Source of the DNA: Denticeps clupeoides | Taxonomy: Eukaryota; Chordata; Actinopteri; Clupeiformes; Denticipitidae | Length of the DNA: 64,000 bases | Direction: 5' to 3' | Assembly: GCF_900700375.1 (NCBI RefSeq) | Contig: NC_041708.1 | Span: 2,869,813-2,933,812 of the forward strand | Shown here: piece after piece, positions 9,646 to 20,730 of the stretch | Layout: each line of letters begins with the position of its first letter | Numbering within the stretch: position 1 is the stretch's first letter | Made by a program: the position numbers and the translations under genes | The notes under the pieces: generated by a model | What the model was told of the DNA's origin: nothing | The model's database searches: none | The model's input: the letters and a program-made list of their open reading frames with translations, nothing else

Positions 9646-9760
9646 AGTTTATTGTCATATGTACAAAGTTGCAGACAGAACATAAGACATGATACACAGA
9701 AGACATCAAAGACAAACTGGTGCAGCAGCAATAAGTAATAGTCACAGGTAATAGTCACAT
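9646..9760 (-). repeat. LINE 3'-tail fragment
   Basis: GTTGAAGTTGAAGTTTATTGTCATATGTACA and following sequence resemble the reverse strand of a CR1/L2-type LINE 3' end, with a short pentamer/hexamer repeat at the terminus. A similar terminus occurs at 60893. No coding part is kept. Confidence 0.5.
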
Positions 9761-10345
9761 GTATGATTTACTGTTTGGCTTCTGGTCTATCTACGGGATA
9801 TTTTCACTTTTATAAATTTGTTTCAAAGATTGGTAAAAGTGTTTCACACGTTGAAATAGTGTTTTTTTTTGTTTTAAAGGGAAATGGAAGTTTTATGAAA
9901 TGTTTGGTTTGCACTTGCTGACCAGCGTTTATATCGGTGTGTGATTATTAATGTTTTGTTTTATTTAAACATGAACACATCAAACAGGAGAAGGAAGTAA
10001 AAATGATCTTTAACATCCTTTTTTGAATTCAATCAATTTATTAGAAAAAGTCATCATTACAAGAAACCAACACTAGAGACCACAATTAAAATGGTGTTGT
10101 TGTTGTTGTTTTTTTACCCATAATGCACGTCGATTTACTTATAAAACACCTGCCTATGGATATAACAAGGAAAAAACTATTCTGTGAACTTCTATTATGG
10201 TGCTATTAGCATCTTCGGCACTACAGCAGAAATAAAATGGTGGGAAAAAAAATCAGAGGATTATTTCTAATGCAAAACTTCACTATTAATTCAAATGATC
10301 AAGTTAAAGCAAACCAAATTTTTTGCAGATATTTCTGGAATTACC

Positions 10346-11203
10346 TCAGCACCTAAGACACTTAAGTTTCCCCAGATTTTCCAGATAAAGAAAAGGCATG
10401 ATGGTGCTCCCCAACACGGGGGCTATTATCACAGGAATGACCAAAATACAGAAGAATTTCATGCTAAATTGCATTAACTGCTGCAACAGGCAGGTGACTG
10501 TAGGAGGAAGGTAGGACACTACAGTGATGATGAGGCTGTTCCGTATAGTCTGAAGAGCTCTCTGTTTCTGTGGGTGGATGCCGGTGTTCCCCGTAAGATT
10601 CGGTTGCCTTAGACAACGTAGGATAGCAATGTCACAGAAGATGATGGTAGGCAGGGCGACAGCATATGGCAACATAGGAAAAGAAGTTTTAGCCAATTCG
10701 TTTTTAATCGTGTAGGTGAATGTCAGACAAAGGATCACACCCCATATCAGCACCGAGGCTGCCACACCGTAGCCTCTGCTCTTCCTCTGCATGTATGTGA
10801 TCGGGTGCACGACAGCCTTGTAACAGTCCACGCAACTGCACATCATAAACAGAGGTCTACCAGAGAGGTTCAGGCCACAGAGGAATTCCATGACCTGATT
10901 AAACAACGCATTTTTCCAAAAAAATAGATTAAAAAGACCTGGAAGAACGAACATATTGAAAACGAGGTCGAGGACGGTGATGTTGATCATGTAGACATCG
11001 TTGGTCAGGCCTTTATGGTGTCTCTGGATCAGCTCCCAGAATAGTAAAATACTTGCTGGAGTTCCGAAGGTTAAGAGGCACAAAAGTATCACAAGGCTTC
11101 CCCATGTTAACGGACCTATTACATGCTGGCTACATAAAAGGTTATCTATGTCAGTGTTGTTGGAATAGCTGGAACCATTTGGAAATGAAAACACACTCTC
11201 CAT
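10346..11203 (-). CDS. Class A GPCR, tandem copy 4
   Basis: Single-exon receptor of 285 residues starting MESVFSFPNGSS. The start aligns with the other copies and is preceded on its strand by a good acceptor (TTTCCAG), so an untranslated upstream exon is likely. TM2 reads ITVLDLVFNMFVLPG, TM3 ends CSCVDCYKAVVHP, TM6 is SYLPPTVTCLL and TM7 ends STIMPFLYLENLGKLK. The C-terminus stops at KCLRC, as in copy 1, without the longer tail of copies 2 and 3. It has an extra residue or two in TM1 (SLVILLCLLTFGTPAS). It is the most 5' member of the minus-strand array and the most diverged from copies 2 and 3. Confidence 0.88.
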   Translation of the reverse strand: MESVFSFPNGSSYSNNTDIDNLLCSQHVIGPLTWGSLVILLCLLTFGTPASILLFWELIQRHHKGLTNDVYMINITVLDLVFNMFVLPGLFNLFFWKNALFNQVMEFLCGLNLSGRPLFMMCSCVDCYKAVVHPITYMQRKSRGYGVAASVLIWGVILCLTFTYTIKNELAKTSFPMLPYAVALPTIIFCDIAILRCLRQPNLTGNTGIHPQKQRALQTIRNSLIITVVSYLPPTVTCLLQQLMQFSMKFFCILVIPVIIAPVLGSTIMPFLYLENLGKLKCLRC

Positions 11204-12290
11204 GATAAGGCCTGGAAATATGAAGCTAGAAATATGAAGATAAAGTCAGTAAGTCAAATATGAAGTAAATTATGGCATTTTTGATGCTACTTTATTCCAA
11301 CGTACCTGAGGACTAAAGGTCTTGCTTCTACCTCTGGCACTGAGAGGCTGAATGCATTTCTTAAAGCAGAATGTCAGTCAAATGAACGTTCACACTAATA
11401 AAAAAAATTCCTTACTGTAAACAAATGACATTCTAGACACATGCAAACTGGTGGAAATCGTGAACAGGTGCACATTTCACACCATTCAGATTATTCATTT
11501 CATACATTTATTTTCATGGTAGGATATTAACAGGGGAAAAAAATTCCTTTCTGTGTTTTGCTACCATACAGGGGTGATGCTGTCCTGCTAAACCCACAAC
11601 TTTGTATATGAGAACATTATTTATATTTCATGATTTGGTTTTTATCGGTGTGTCCACATAATTTGTTTGATCACATTAGATGGCGCTCAATTATATTAAA
11701 AATACTAATAGATTTCTTTGATAGCCGTGATCATAGATTTTTTTATGCTTTTGAAAAGTGTAAGGATGATGTTACTTGTCAGACCAAATGATGCACAAAG
11801 TTAGGAAAACATGGATGGTTTTATTTGTCACGGCTTTATTTGTTACAGAGAGCAGAATGATGGGAATAGTAAGAAAAGACAAAATAAAAATTACAACAGA
11901 ATGGGGTAATCTGTAGCCCAGTGTTTCCCAGTCCTGGTCCTGGATGTTCACCGGCCAGATGGCTTTCTGGCAGGTGGTCGCCCGGGATCCAACTCCTGTC
12001 TCAGACCTCCACTTGCTCTGCTCAGATTAGCTGGTGAGCTGAAGTGCGAATTTACGGCACCGAGGAGGGCAGAGCGGCGAAAAAGAAACGGGCGAGTTTT
12101 CTATTTTAGAAAACAAAAATTTGTTTCTTTTCACAACTGAGGATGTGTGAAGACCACACGAACCTCCAGCCTTGCTTTCTTATCTGTTTCAGATAAGCAG
12201 CTGAGGAAAACATTACACTGCACGGCTCTGATGATCAAAATGTGGGTGGAGAGTTGTGGACGTGGTAAACAGATGATAGGAAGAGATGAC
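11204..12290. other. Intergenic, GPCR array to mylpf
   Basis: No gene seen. The first 250 bases repeat the GPCR 5' flank found at the other copies. The rest is AT-rich unique-looking DNA, with a short stretch near 11922-11945 (GTTTCCCAGTCCTGGTCCTGG) that resembles a common fish repeat. Confidence 0.5.
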
Positions 12291-12309
12291 TTTGATGTTC
12301 CAGCTTTGT

Positions 12310-12315
12310 TTTATT
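12310..12315 (-). promoter_or_regulatory. Poly(A) signal of mylpf
   Basis: AATAAA on the minus strand, about 235 bases after the mylpf stop codon, a reasonable 3' UTR length. Confidence 0.6.
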
Positions 12316-12546
12316 AATAGATGCCCACCCACATCCTCCAGCAGATACTCACATGCACACACCCCCCCTGGGGCCTTTACGCCCCGACACTCAGTCGGGC
12401 AGTTAAGTCTTTCTTGTGTCTGAGCGCGGGAGCAAGACGTCGGGGGGGACGGACAGAGCATGCCGGCGGAGGTGGGGAAGCACTGAGAGCGGCTGGGAGT
12501 GGTGGGGGAAAGAGGTAGAGAGATGGCGTGAGGAGAGCGCAGGGGT

Positions 12547-14500
12547 TTACTCTTCCTCCTTCTCCTCTCCGTGTGTGATGACGTAGCAGATGTTCTTGTA
12601 GTCCACGTTGCCAGCCACGTCTGGGGGGAAGGCGGCCCACAGGTTGGTCATCTGCGGAGGAAAGATGCGTTACCACTTGCAATAGTGAAAAAAGAACATT
12701 ATTACTAATATTATTATTATTACTAACACAAATCTCACCTCCTCAGCGGTGAACCTGTCACACTGGGTGGTGAGCAGCTCATCCAGGCTGGATACGGAAA
12801 CAACAGCATTTTCAGATGGGTCATACAGAGACCAATAATGGTATATAAAATGTGCAACACGTCATGACTTCATGCATTATTTGCACATGGACTCACTAGT
12901 AGTAGTGTGCTAATGTGAATATGGAAGGGCGTGTTAGGACGTTAGTAGGAAACTCACAATTCCTTCTTGATGGTGCCAGTGCCCTCAGGGTCCAGGACCT
13001 TGAAAGCGCTCACAATGACGTCCTCGGGATCAGCACCTGAGGGAGGGACAGGTTTTTTTTGTAACATTTTCTTTCTTAAAAGGCCATCTGAGAAAAAGGT
13101 TGACAGGAACAGAAGGTAGGCAGGAGGTGAGCTGACCCTTCAGCTTCTCGCCGAACATGGTGAGGAAGACGGTGAAGTTGATGGGGCCGCTGGCCTCCTT
13201 CACCATGGCCTCCAGCTCCTCATTCTTCACGTTCAGTTGACCCATGGTGGCCAAGACATCCCTCAGGTCGTCCTTGCTGATGATGCCGTCCCTGTTCTGG
13301 TCAATGATTGTGAAAGCCTGAACAAAAGAGAGGGTTCTGTCAATTGATGATTGAAAGAATGAACTGTTCGAAAAGACAAATTAAAGGTGACATCCTAGAA
13401 AACATTAGTTAATCTTTCAACATGAACTTTCAATCCATTTCCCAACTCGAGTCTTTCGGTCAATCACTAAGACCCTTGGAAACCAGAGAAGGCATCTGAG
13501 CTGGGAGAGACTCTTGGCAGCTGCTGGCCATTTGTCTTTCCTAAGGCATTAAAAGTGTCTTGGCATGTTCGCCAAGACAGTTAAGGTGACCGTACTGATG
13601 CCTTTTTTTCTCCAGTGTCACCGTCAGGATTTCTCTACAGTCCCAATTCATTATGACACATTATAACCCTAATCTTGGTCGAAGAAAATTATTCTGCTAG
13701 GCTTCTGTAGACAGTGACTATATCTAGCAGTATAGTTCCTGGGTACATTTCTAACATAACATGATCTGGATCTGAGGATCTTAATGATCTTCATGTGTGG
13801 TACGCCCCACCAGCTGTTGAGCAACACATTCCTGAGGGGTCATCAGCAGCCAGGGGACAACTGAACCCATCACGGTTAGGTGAGAGGGCTTTCATCAGCA
13901 GTTTTGTGATTAATTACGGCCCAAAACCATTTTACCCCATAAAAGGTGTCATGGGTTCACTTGGTGAACCTGCGTTTTTGGCTAAGCTGTTGCGCTCAAA
14001 TTTGTGGCTTTAGGAGATTTGATGAAAATAGTGTGATTCTTGTGAAGCATCAAACCTCTTTGTACTCCTGGATCTGGCTCTGCTCGAACATGGAGAAGAC
14101 ATTTGAAGAGCCTCCCTCGGTCTGCTGCCTCCTCTTGGCCTTCTTGGGTGCCTGAGGAAGTGCAGAGAAAGATAGAGATGCCGGTTAAACATGAGACTAA
14201 ACAATGGAAGGTTCTCCTGATAACCTGAGGACAACAGATGAGGGACCATCTGGTGGACACTATTAAACAGCCCAGTGAGGTTGGCTCAAATGAATGAACT
14301 AATATCTCCAGTAAAGCTCTCTAGTAAATTGCTTAAGTGGCAGTCTGAAGTCTCTCCTGGATGAGACACCACTGTCTCATCCAGGAACATGCTCTGTTTG
14401 AAACTCTTCCTCTCATGTCAGCTCAAAACGATATTTAGCTCATTTTCCTCCAGGCCTGTCTTTGTCTTCACGGCAAATTTTTGGAAAGGACACTCACCAT
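12547..14500 (-). CDS. mylpf: Fast skeletal myosin regulatory light chain
   Basis: Binds the myosin heavy-chain neck in fast skeletal muscle sarcomeres. Exons by phase and AG/GT sites: 14498-14500 (the ATG alone), 14056-14151, 13137-13317, 12958-13036, 12739-12787 and 12547-12651. They sum to 513 nt, or 170 residues, the usual family length. The N-terminus is MAPKKAKRR, followed by [11 protein letters not shown] with the MLCK-type serine pair. The first EF-hand loop at about residues 39-50 reads [12 protein letters not shown] with Ca/Mg ligands intact; later EF-hands are degenerate, as normal. The C-terminus is [20 protein letters not shown]. Splitting the start codon from the rest by an intron (ATG then GTGAGT) is seen here directly. 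A TATA box and a MEF2/CArG-like site lie upstream. Teleosts can have two paralogues (a and b); which one this is was not decided. Confidence 0.96.
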
Positions 14501-14594
14501 CTCTTAGGGTTACGTGGAGTTAGGGGTTGGTCAGGAGAGAAGAAGCCTACGCCAAGTCGAGGTGACTGACATGGGAGAGGAGGTCCCCTGGGTC

Positions 14595-14602
14595 CTTATA
14601 TA
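14595..14602 (-). promoter_or_regulatory. TATA box of mylpf
   Basis: TATATAAG on the minus strand, about 95 bases upstream of the ATG, fitting a 5' UTR of roughly 65-70 bases. A TATA promoter is expected for a highly expressed muscle gene. Confidence 0.7.
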
Positions 14603-14702
14603 CCAGCCTAGTTGGCTAACTATAGGCACACCGTCAGGTTTGGCGGGGAAAGTAAGAGAGAGGAGAAAGAGGAGGCTGCTGGCGGTGTCACCTTTCACTC
14701 AT

Positions 14703-14713
14703 CCAAAAATAGG
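14703..14713 (-). promoter_or_regulatory. MEF2/CArG-like site
   Basis: CCTATTTTTGG on the minus strand, about 105 bases upstream of the TATA box. It is close to both MEF2 (CTAWWWWTAG) and CArG (CC-A/T6-GG, here with seven internal bases) sites that drive muscle genes. It is not a perfect match to either. Confidence 0.4.
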
Positions 14714-15286
14714 GCCGGAGCGCCTTGGAATGAGACAAATTCAGTCCTGACGTTTGACCATGAGTTTGGTGTTCCTCATGGACTAATATGGAGAAGGTGA
14801 TGACATTTCAGCCAGGAGCTCCAAGCAACACAACCATCTCACTCATCCCACCCCCCATTCTGAGGCTCCAATTTCTTGGGGAACCTTGACAAATTCAGAA
14901 CCGTTCTTCAACCCCTGATCTCCAAAACGATATTTTGATGAACACCATGCTGGAATGCAACTGGTCCAGTGACGCCAAGCCTCAATGCAAACAGCAGCTT
15001 TCGAGATGCTGCTTCCAGGAAACACGGTACACTTCTGATCGGCCGGTGGCATGGATCTGTGTCATGACATTCACAGAGCAAGCGTGGCATGGATCTGTGT
15101 CATGACATACACATAAACAGAAAGTTGAAGATGGCTCAAGTGGCTCAACTTCAACACTTGTGCGTTAAAACAGCTGAGGTGAACAAAGGCATTAACCTGA
15201 GTTTTGAACAAACTGGGGCAAAAGTACAGAAAAAATGGCCAGCAGCTAATACTAACTAATACTACTAACTAATACCACTAGGGTAG

Positions 15287-15414
15287 TAGTAGCCTAGGGG
15301 GTAACACACTCGCTTATGAACCAGAAGTCCCAGGTTCCAATCCCTAAGTTGATCCAGGGGGGGGACTGTCCCTGTCACTACTGATTGTAAGTCACTCTGG
15401 ATAAGGTAAATGTA
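15287..15414 (+). mobile_element. SINE family B, shortened
   Basis: Head GTAGTAGCCTAGGGGGTAACACACTCGC, then a deletion of the central CTGAGCAAGACAC part, then the L2-type tail (GATTGTAAGTCACTCTGGATAA). Confidence 0.8.
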
Positions 15415-15787
15415 CTAACAATGTTCATTATAATGTCTACATGTACACAAAAGTTCACTGACATAATTAAATTGTAATATTAAGATGGTCTGATGACTTG
15501 ACGAAACAAAGACCTTTTCCGACCTTCTGCCTCTAATTTTGGGTAGTATGCAGAAGACGCCGAGTTTAGTTCCAGCCACGGGGACCCCAGCACACGCACC
15601 CAACTCCATATATGAGCCCCATAGGCTACCATTCATCATGGCCTGTACATGGTGCATATGTATTAAGTGTGGGGTCGTGGGAACCGATACCCTCTCCGTT
15701 ACGGACCCCTGTTGAAGGGCTCCGTGTGAGAACATGTAAATATGACATTGTACAGAACATTGTAATGAGGACGTGTGCCACATACAT

Positions 15788-15796
<9 letters not shown>

Positions 15797-15820
<24 letters not shown>

Positions 15821-15822
15821 CA
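15797..15822. repeat. CA microsatellite
   Basis: About twelve CA units following an imperfect CATA stretch. Confidence 0.95.
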
Positions 15823-16946
15823 GTTATTCCCTAAAGAGGTGTGTACACGGAAAGGCTTTCTGGAGGGGTGAAAAGCGACAGCTGGAGAGTCCGAAATAGC
15901 GCTCCCTTCGACAACTGTTGTAATCTTTTTCTCAAACTTCAACTTTCTATGAAGCCTTTCCTTCCTCCTCTTTTATCTGTCTGGCCAACGAGATCGTTTC
16001 CTTTTTCCTGTCACCGTCTGACCCGATCCGTCCGTCACTGGTCTGAGCAGCTCCGGTTTTTAGGGCTTGATGAGTTGCGCTCAGTAATTACACTGTAAAC
16101 TTGATGTTGCATATCAGGCATTTATGACTCGACTCAACAAGCAATAAATTCAAGTCCCGGTTTGGAGTGTGTCCTCCTGTAATTACACAGACGAGTTGAA
16201 AACACGTTCACGATCCCGCTGGTTTTGGGAGTATTCGCGCCAACTTCCCGCCAAGTCAATACAGGAGAAACGGGAAGTTCAATATTTAAGGTATTTCGCA
16301 ATGCTTTAAATCATTTTTAAAACATTATAAACAGGGTTAACATGAGAGAGTTTGAATAAGAGAATAATTACACCCAAGCCATTAATTAGTGCATCAAATC
16401 AAAAGAGACCAAAAAACATTCGTTTTTTTGAGTGGAATTTAATGTGAACATAGTTTGTGGTTTATGGGGATCGATGCTATTAAAAAATATATAGTATATA
16501 TATATATATATGTGTGTGCTTATCAAAACTATATTATACTGTATGGACATCATTTTGGCACATTTTAGTTTCTAAAAACAAAAGAGTGGTATTTAAAACA
16601 TGTTTTATAGAACTGCTTGTATAGATAATCGTGCATATTGCTATTTATATGGTAAATATGCTGTAATCTTTTATGTCAATAAGATTCTGTGAACTTTGCC
16701 ATTAAACTGTGTGTCATGGCACGTGATAAAACGACCAAATTGTGAACCCTGGCACAAATATTTGAATTCAACACTTGCACCGGGACAGATGGGACATTGG
16801 AGGATTTACCCAAAATGCACTGTTCCCCGCACATTGTCACCGCTGTTTTAAAAGAGCAGGCAAACGAATTTTGTAAAAAAATTAAAACCTAATGCACATA
16901 CGGCCCTGATGTCCCTTCACTGGCAATCATGCAGCAGAACTGCCGG

Positions 16947-18490
16947 TCATCCCAAATCAATTAAGTCTCCCTCCTGCACAGCGTAGCCCTGTCTCCTCTG
17001 CAGCCAATCAGCCATCAGTTCTTTCACCTCCTGCCCAAAGTACTCATGCAGCTGCTTAAAGTCGTCCATCGGCTCAGGCCGCGCCCCCTGAGGAGGAGCT
17101 GCTCCATCGGGCAAGGCGTGGTTGCTTAATCTGGGCCGGATTCTGGGTGATCTTCGGCTTGGCGGTCTGTTGGAGCGGGCGGAGACTCGCGCGGAGCTGG
17201 ACGCCGCGGGCAGCGTCGCAGTTGCTGCGAGGTTCTGGCTGTAGAACACAGACGAGGGGTTGACCGAGCGCGAGTGGGCCATGGCCTCTGACCTCTGACC
17301 CACCGGCTGGATAGGGTCGGCCCCCAACGCTCTGGCAGCCTCTGCGGACGGAATTAAAGCCGGAACATTAATTTCTTTGAAATAAAACGGGTGATTTCGA
17401 AACGGTTTTCCCCTCACCCTGATACTTCTCCTGCAGGTCTTTGACCAGGAGGGCCAGGTATCGGTGGTTGGCGCGCAGCAGGGCTTTGATCCAGCTCTCC
17501 TGGCCTGGCTGGTCTTCGGCGGCGAACTTGTAAGTGCGCAGCCCGGGCTGGCTGAACACCAGCGAGAAGGCGAAGTTCTCCTCCGACTCGCACAGCTGCA
17601 CCGTGCAGCCCTCCAGCACGATCACCCCCAGAACCTCGCCGTCGCCGGGACGCTCCTTGTAGAACAGCAGGTTCCCTTTGAGGACGCACCAGCGCTTCTG
17701 ATAGGAGGTGTTCACCTCGCCCTGGATCAGACAAGGACATAGTAGCCTAGTAGGTAACACACTCGCCTGTGAGCCAGAAGACCCAGGTTCAAACCCCGCT
17801 TACTACCATTGTGTCCCTGAGCAAGACACTTAACTCTGAGTGTCTCCAGGGGGGGACTGTCCCTGTAACTACTGACTGTAAGTCGCTCTGAATAAGCGGG
17901 CCTGGTAAATGCCGTAAATGTAACAGTGTCAGTCACATCCTATCACAGTTCCTCTAAACTTTAGTCAAATTGCACAGGCGATCGCAACAGGCATGAAAAA
18001 AAAGATCATTCATGGATGGGCTCGTTGAGACCGTTTTTGCCATTTTAACAATTTCGGTGCCGTTTTCAGCAACATATAGGGTACTATCACCATCCACAGG
18101 ACACAGACGTCTTGGTGTGACGTCACCGTCACCCTCTGATTATGTGTCCCGGCGGGGACCCGTAATCGGAAGGTTGCCGGTTCGAATCCATGCTGGGACA
18201 GGATAAATGCATGTGCTGTACTGTGGTGTGTCACATGTGACAACTAATGCCTTTCGCTTTAAAAAGAACACCAGATATGGAGAGATCATTCTTGATCACT
18301 GTGCACCAAAAGCACAATTCTGTGCCATTTGCCCCAAAGCGAACTCGGGGCGCATTTGCAGATGTTTTAATGGAGCCTGGCGCCAGCGATATTTACTCCT
18401 CCACAGTACCTTCTTGTACAGGTATCCCAGTTTATCCACAGGTGAGCTGCACGACAGGTAGTGGCTCAGGATCTTCTCATGGAGCTTCAT
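16947..18490 (-). CDS. Sesquipedalian (PHETA1/2-like) PH-domain protein
   Basis: Endosomal adaptor of the family that binds OCRL/INPP5B and helps endosome-to-Golgi and recycling traffic. Exons: 18410-18490 (MKLHEKILSHYLSCSSPVDK...YKK), 17418-17721 and 16947-17341. Phases agree and give 780 nt, 259 residues, close to the family length. The PH domain is at about residues 20-128, with KRWCVLKGNLLFYKERPGDG and VIVLEGCTVQLCE, ending in a tryptophan helix (QESWIKALLRANHRYLALL). A low-complexity Ser/Arg/Pro stretch follows. The C-terminal block DDFKQLHEYFGQEVKELMADW at about 219-239 is the F&H motif that contacts OCRL. Whether it is orthologous to PHETA1 or PHETA2 was not decided. Intron 1 holds two SINE pieces. 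Confidence 0.92.
17739..17925 (+). mobile_element. SINE family B in pheta intron 1
   Basis: Near full-length family B copy, antisense to the host gene, starting about 18 bases from the 3' splice site of exon 2, so it lies very close to the polypyrimidine/branch region. Confidence 0.88.
18140..18245 (+). mobile_element. SINE family A remnant
   Basis: Retains CCCGTAATCGGAAGGTTGCC and GGTTCGAATCC, then jumps to the distal TGTGTCACATGTGACAA end. Most of the body is deleted. Confidence 0.65.
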
Positions 18491-18821
18491 CCCGCATCCA
18501 GGCCGCTTCCTAAAGCGGCGGAGTCCAATGAAGTTCCTCTCAAGCAGAACAGCCGCGAGTTTGCTCAGTGAATCCTCATTAATAATTAATAGAACTCCTA
18601 ATCCGGCCGGTTGGACGGACGGGAAGCCCTTAAAGAAATCTCTCTCGGGAAAAATAAAAAAAAGCGCCTACTAATAAAAACGATGAAGGAGTTTACCCGT
18701 GATGCTCCGCTGCTGAACGCGTCTCTGTCCTCCAGCGAAGTGAAGCGAAACTAGAGAAAAACCAGCGAGTCGAACGAAAGCAACTTTTCGAAAACGCGAC
18801 CCGTTCGGGGAGGCGTCGCCC

Positions 18822-19193
18822 CGCGCACTTCCGGGTACCAAAGGTGCGCGCATCGCCCACGTCACGGCGCCGTGATGGAGAAAGAATTAATACCAATCAG
18901 ATTAAAAACGAGGGCGGAAATCTGCGCGGGTGGAGCGGGGAGGTGTTGAGGTGACCTCTGGTGACCCCTGACGCCACGATCTCCTCAGCACCACGGAGAA
19001 GATGATTTCCCGCGCACTTCCGGGTACCAAAGGTGCGCGCATCGCCCACGTCACGGCGCCGTGACTGAGAAAGAATTAATACCAATCAGATTAAAAACGA
19101 GGGCGGAGATCTGCGCGGGTGGAGCGGGGAGGTGTTGAGGTGACCTCTGGTGACCCCTGACGCCATAATCTCCTCAGCACCACGGAGAAGATG
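18822..19193. repeat. 189-bp tandem duplication with palindrome, promoter-like
   Basis: Two direct copies, 18822-19010 and 19011-19193, differing at few positions. Each has ACTTCCGGGTACC (ETS-like CTTCCGG), CCACGTCACGGCGCCGTGA (a perfect 14-bp palindrome TCACGGCGCCGTGA with a CGTCA half-CRE), an inverted-CCAAT-type ACCAATCAG and GGTGACCTCTGGTGACCCC. In copy 2 the palindrome extends to 16 bp. It lies 330-700 bases upstream of the pheta ATG in a CpG-rich zone, so it is probably duplicated promoter DNA. Confidence 0.85.
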
Positions 19194-19199
19194 GATTAG

Positions 19200-19393
19200 G
19201 GGTGGTAGTAGCCTAGTGGGTAACACACTCGCCTGTGAACCAGAAGACCCAGATTCAAACCCCACTTACTACCATCGTGTCCCTGAGCAAGACACTTAAC
19301 CCTGAGTGTCTCCAGGGGGGGGGACTGTCCCTGTAACTACTGATTGTAAGTCGCTCTGGTATATAAGGGCGCCTGGTAAATGCCGTAAATGTA
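19200..19393 (+). mobile_element. SINE family B
   Basis: Full-length copy from GGGGTGGTAGTAGCCTAGTG to GGTAAATGCCGTAAATGTAG, directly after the tandem duplication. Confidence 0.9.
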
Positions 19394-19682
19394 GAAGATT
19401 GTTTCCCACCCGACAGAACCTCTGTCTGGAACCACAGAAGAACATTTACCAACAGTTTCACTTTCTCCTGCTCTGAATAAACAAGTCACATGCGGGTGCG
19501 ACGTTTTATTTTTTCCCCTATTGCACAATCAGCAGAAGCCGGTCTGACCGCATTTCTTTTCTCGCGCTGATGCAAGATGGACTCAGACAGGTCAGACAGA
19601 AGAATGGTGAAAGAGTTTATTACCATCTTCAGAGCAACTTGTGCAGTCAAAAGTTCATACAGAACATCAAGACATGTTTTAA

Positions 19683-20270
19683 AGGTCCCCTGACATGAAA
19701 ATATATATATATTATATATTTGCTTTTGTATCGGTCTTGTTGGTCCCCTAATTCTGTATCTGACGTCTCTTGTCTGAAATTCAGCCGTGGTGCAGAATTA
19801 CAGCCACTTTCATCCAGTCCCACGATGAGATTCCCCAGGACATATCGGTGTCTGTAGCTTTAAATGCTAATGAGGAGAAGAGAGGCGGGACGAGGAGGAG
19901 AGGGGCCATTCGGAGAACTGATGTCAACACCATCCACAAACCACAGTCGGTGCCACAGACAGGAAGTCGTGTCGCCGTTTTTTCAGAAGAAATAAAATGA
20001 ACCCGCTGGTTCTTCACAGTCTCGTGTGACGAAACTTAAAAAAAAATACATCTGTGCATTTTTTACATCCGATCGCCGAACATCTGCAAAGTTTTTTGGG
20101 GAGGAGCGGTGGGAAATTCTCATGAGAAACGGGAGGTGACCTTTCCAGAATTCCACATCCGACCGTCCGAAGGAGAATGTCATCTTTACACCGATCGCCA
20201 CATCTAGCCACTGCAGGGCCACAGACAGGCTCGGGGTCCTCGTATTAACGTTTAACCATCTCACAAAGTC
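19683..20270 (-). repeat. Dispersed repeat with THAP-like fragment, copy 1
   Basis: Shares several blocks with 22425-23640: TTGGTCCCCTAATTCTGTAT, GGTGCAGAATTACAGCCACTTT, GTGTCTGTAGCTTTAAATGC and a TACATCCGATCG block. On the minus strand a short frame near 20060-20100 reads CSAIGCKKC then FFFKF, like the start of a THAP zinc finger (C-x-x-x-x-C then F-x-x-FP). It is probably a degraded DNA transposon carrying a THAP domain. Ends are not defined. Confidence 0.5.
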
Positions 20271-20476
20271 ACATCTTCTTAATAGGGGACCCTTAAAAAA
20301 ATGTCCTCCCCTCTTCTAAAGCACAGGTGCCCGGTCGGCGGGCGTGGCTCAAACTAAAACCAATCCTCCCTGGCTTAGTCCTTCATTTCCTTCGTTGAAT
20401 ACCCATCATGCCCTGCGGGTGGCTGACGTCGCTCGCCATGGTGGCGGTTCTGAATCGACACGGACACCAGTTAACC

Positions 20477-20692
20477 AAGGGGCGGCGGTGGCCTAGCGGT
20501 TAAGAAAGCGTCCCTGTAATCAGAAGGTGCCGCTGAGCAAACCACCGTCCCCACACACTGCTCCCCGGGCGCCTGTCATGGCTGCCCACTGCTCACCAAG
20601 GGTGATGGGTTAAATGCAGAGGACAAATTTCACTGTGTGCACCGTGTGCTGTGCATCACAAGTGACAATCACTTCACTTTACTTCACTTGAC
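20477..20692 (+). mobile_element. SINE family A
   Basis: Head GGCGGTGGCCTAGCGGTTAA, lacking the GTTCGAATCC segment, then the full body and TCACTTTACTTCACTT tail. It ends about 40 bases beyond the stop codon of the adjacent zinc-finger gene on the other strand. Confidence 0.88.
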
Positions 20693-20730
20693 CGGATCAA
20701 GATCAATGTTCCATTGTCACAGTTTTTTTG

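Larger units (their letters stand above)
14715..16946. other. Intergenic, mylpf to pheta
   Basis: No gene seen. It contains a family B SINE (15287-15414), a CA microsatellite (15797-15822), an AT dinucleotide run near 16490-16512 and AT-rich DNA. Short open frames here run through the repeats and look spurious. The 3' UTR of the next gene may reach in from 16946. Confidence 0.5.

Noticed and set aside
15612-15942. Small genes across the CA repeat
   Set aside because: The peptides are HTHTHT or VCVCVC runs produced by the microsatellite.
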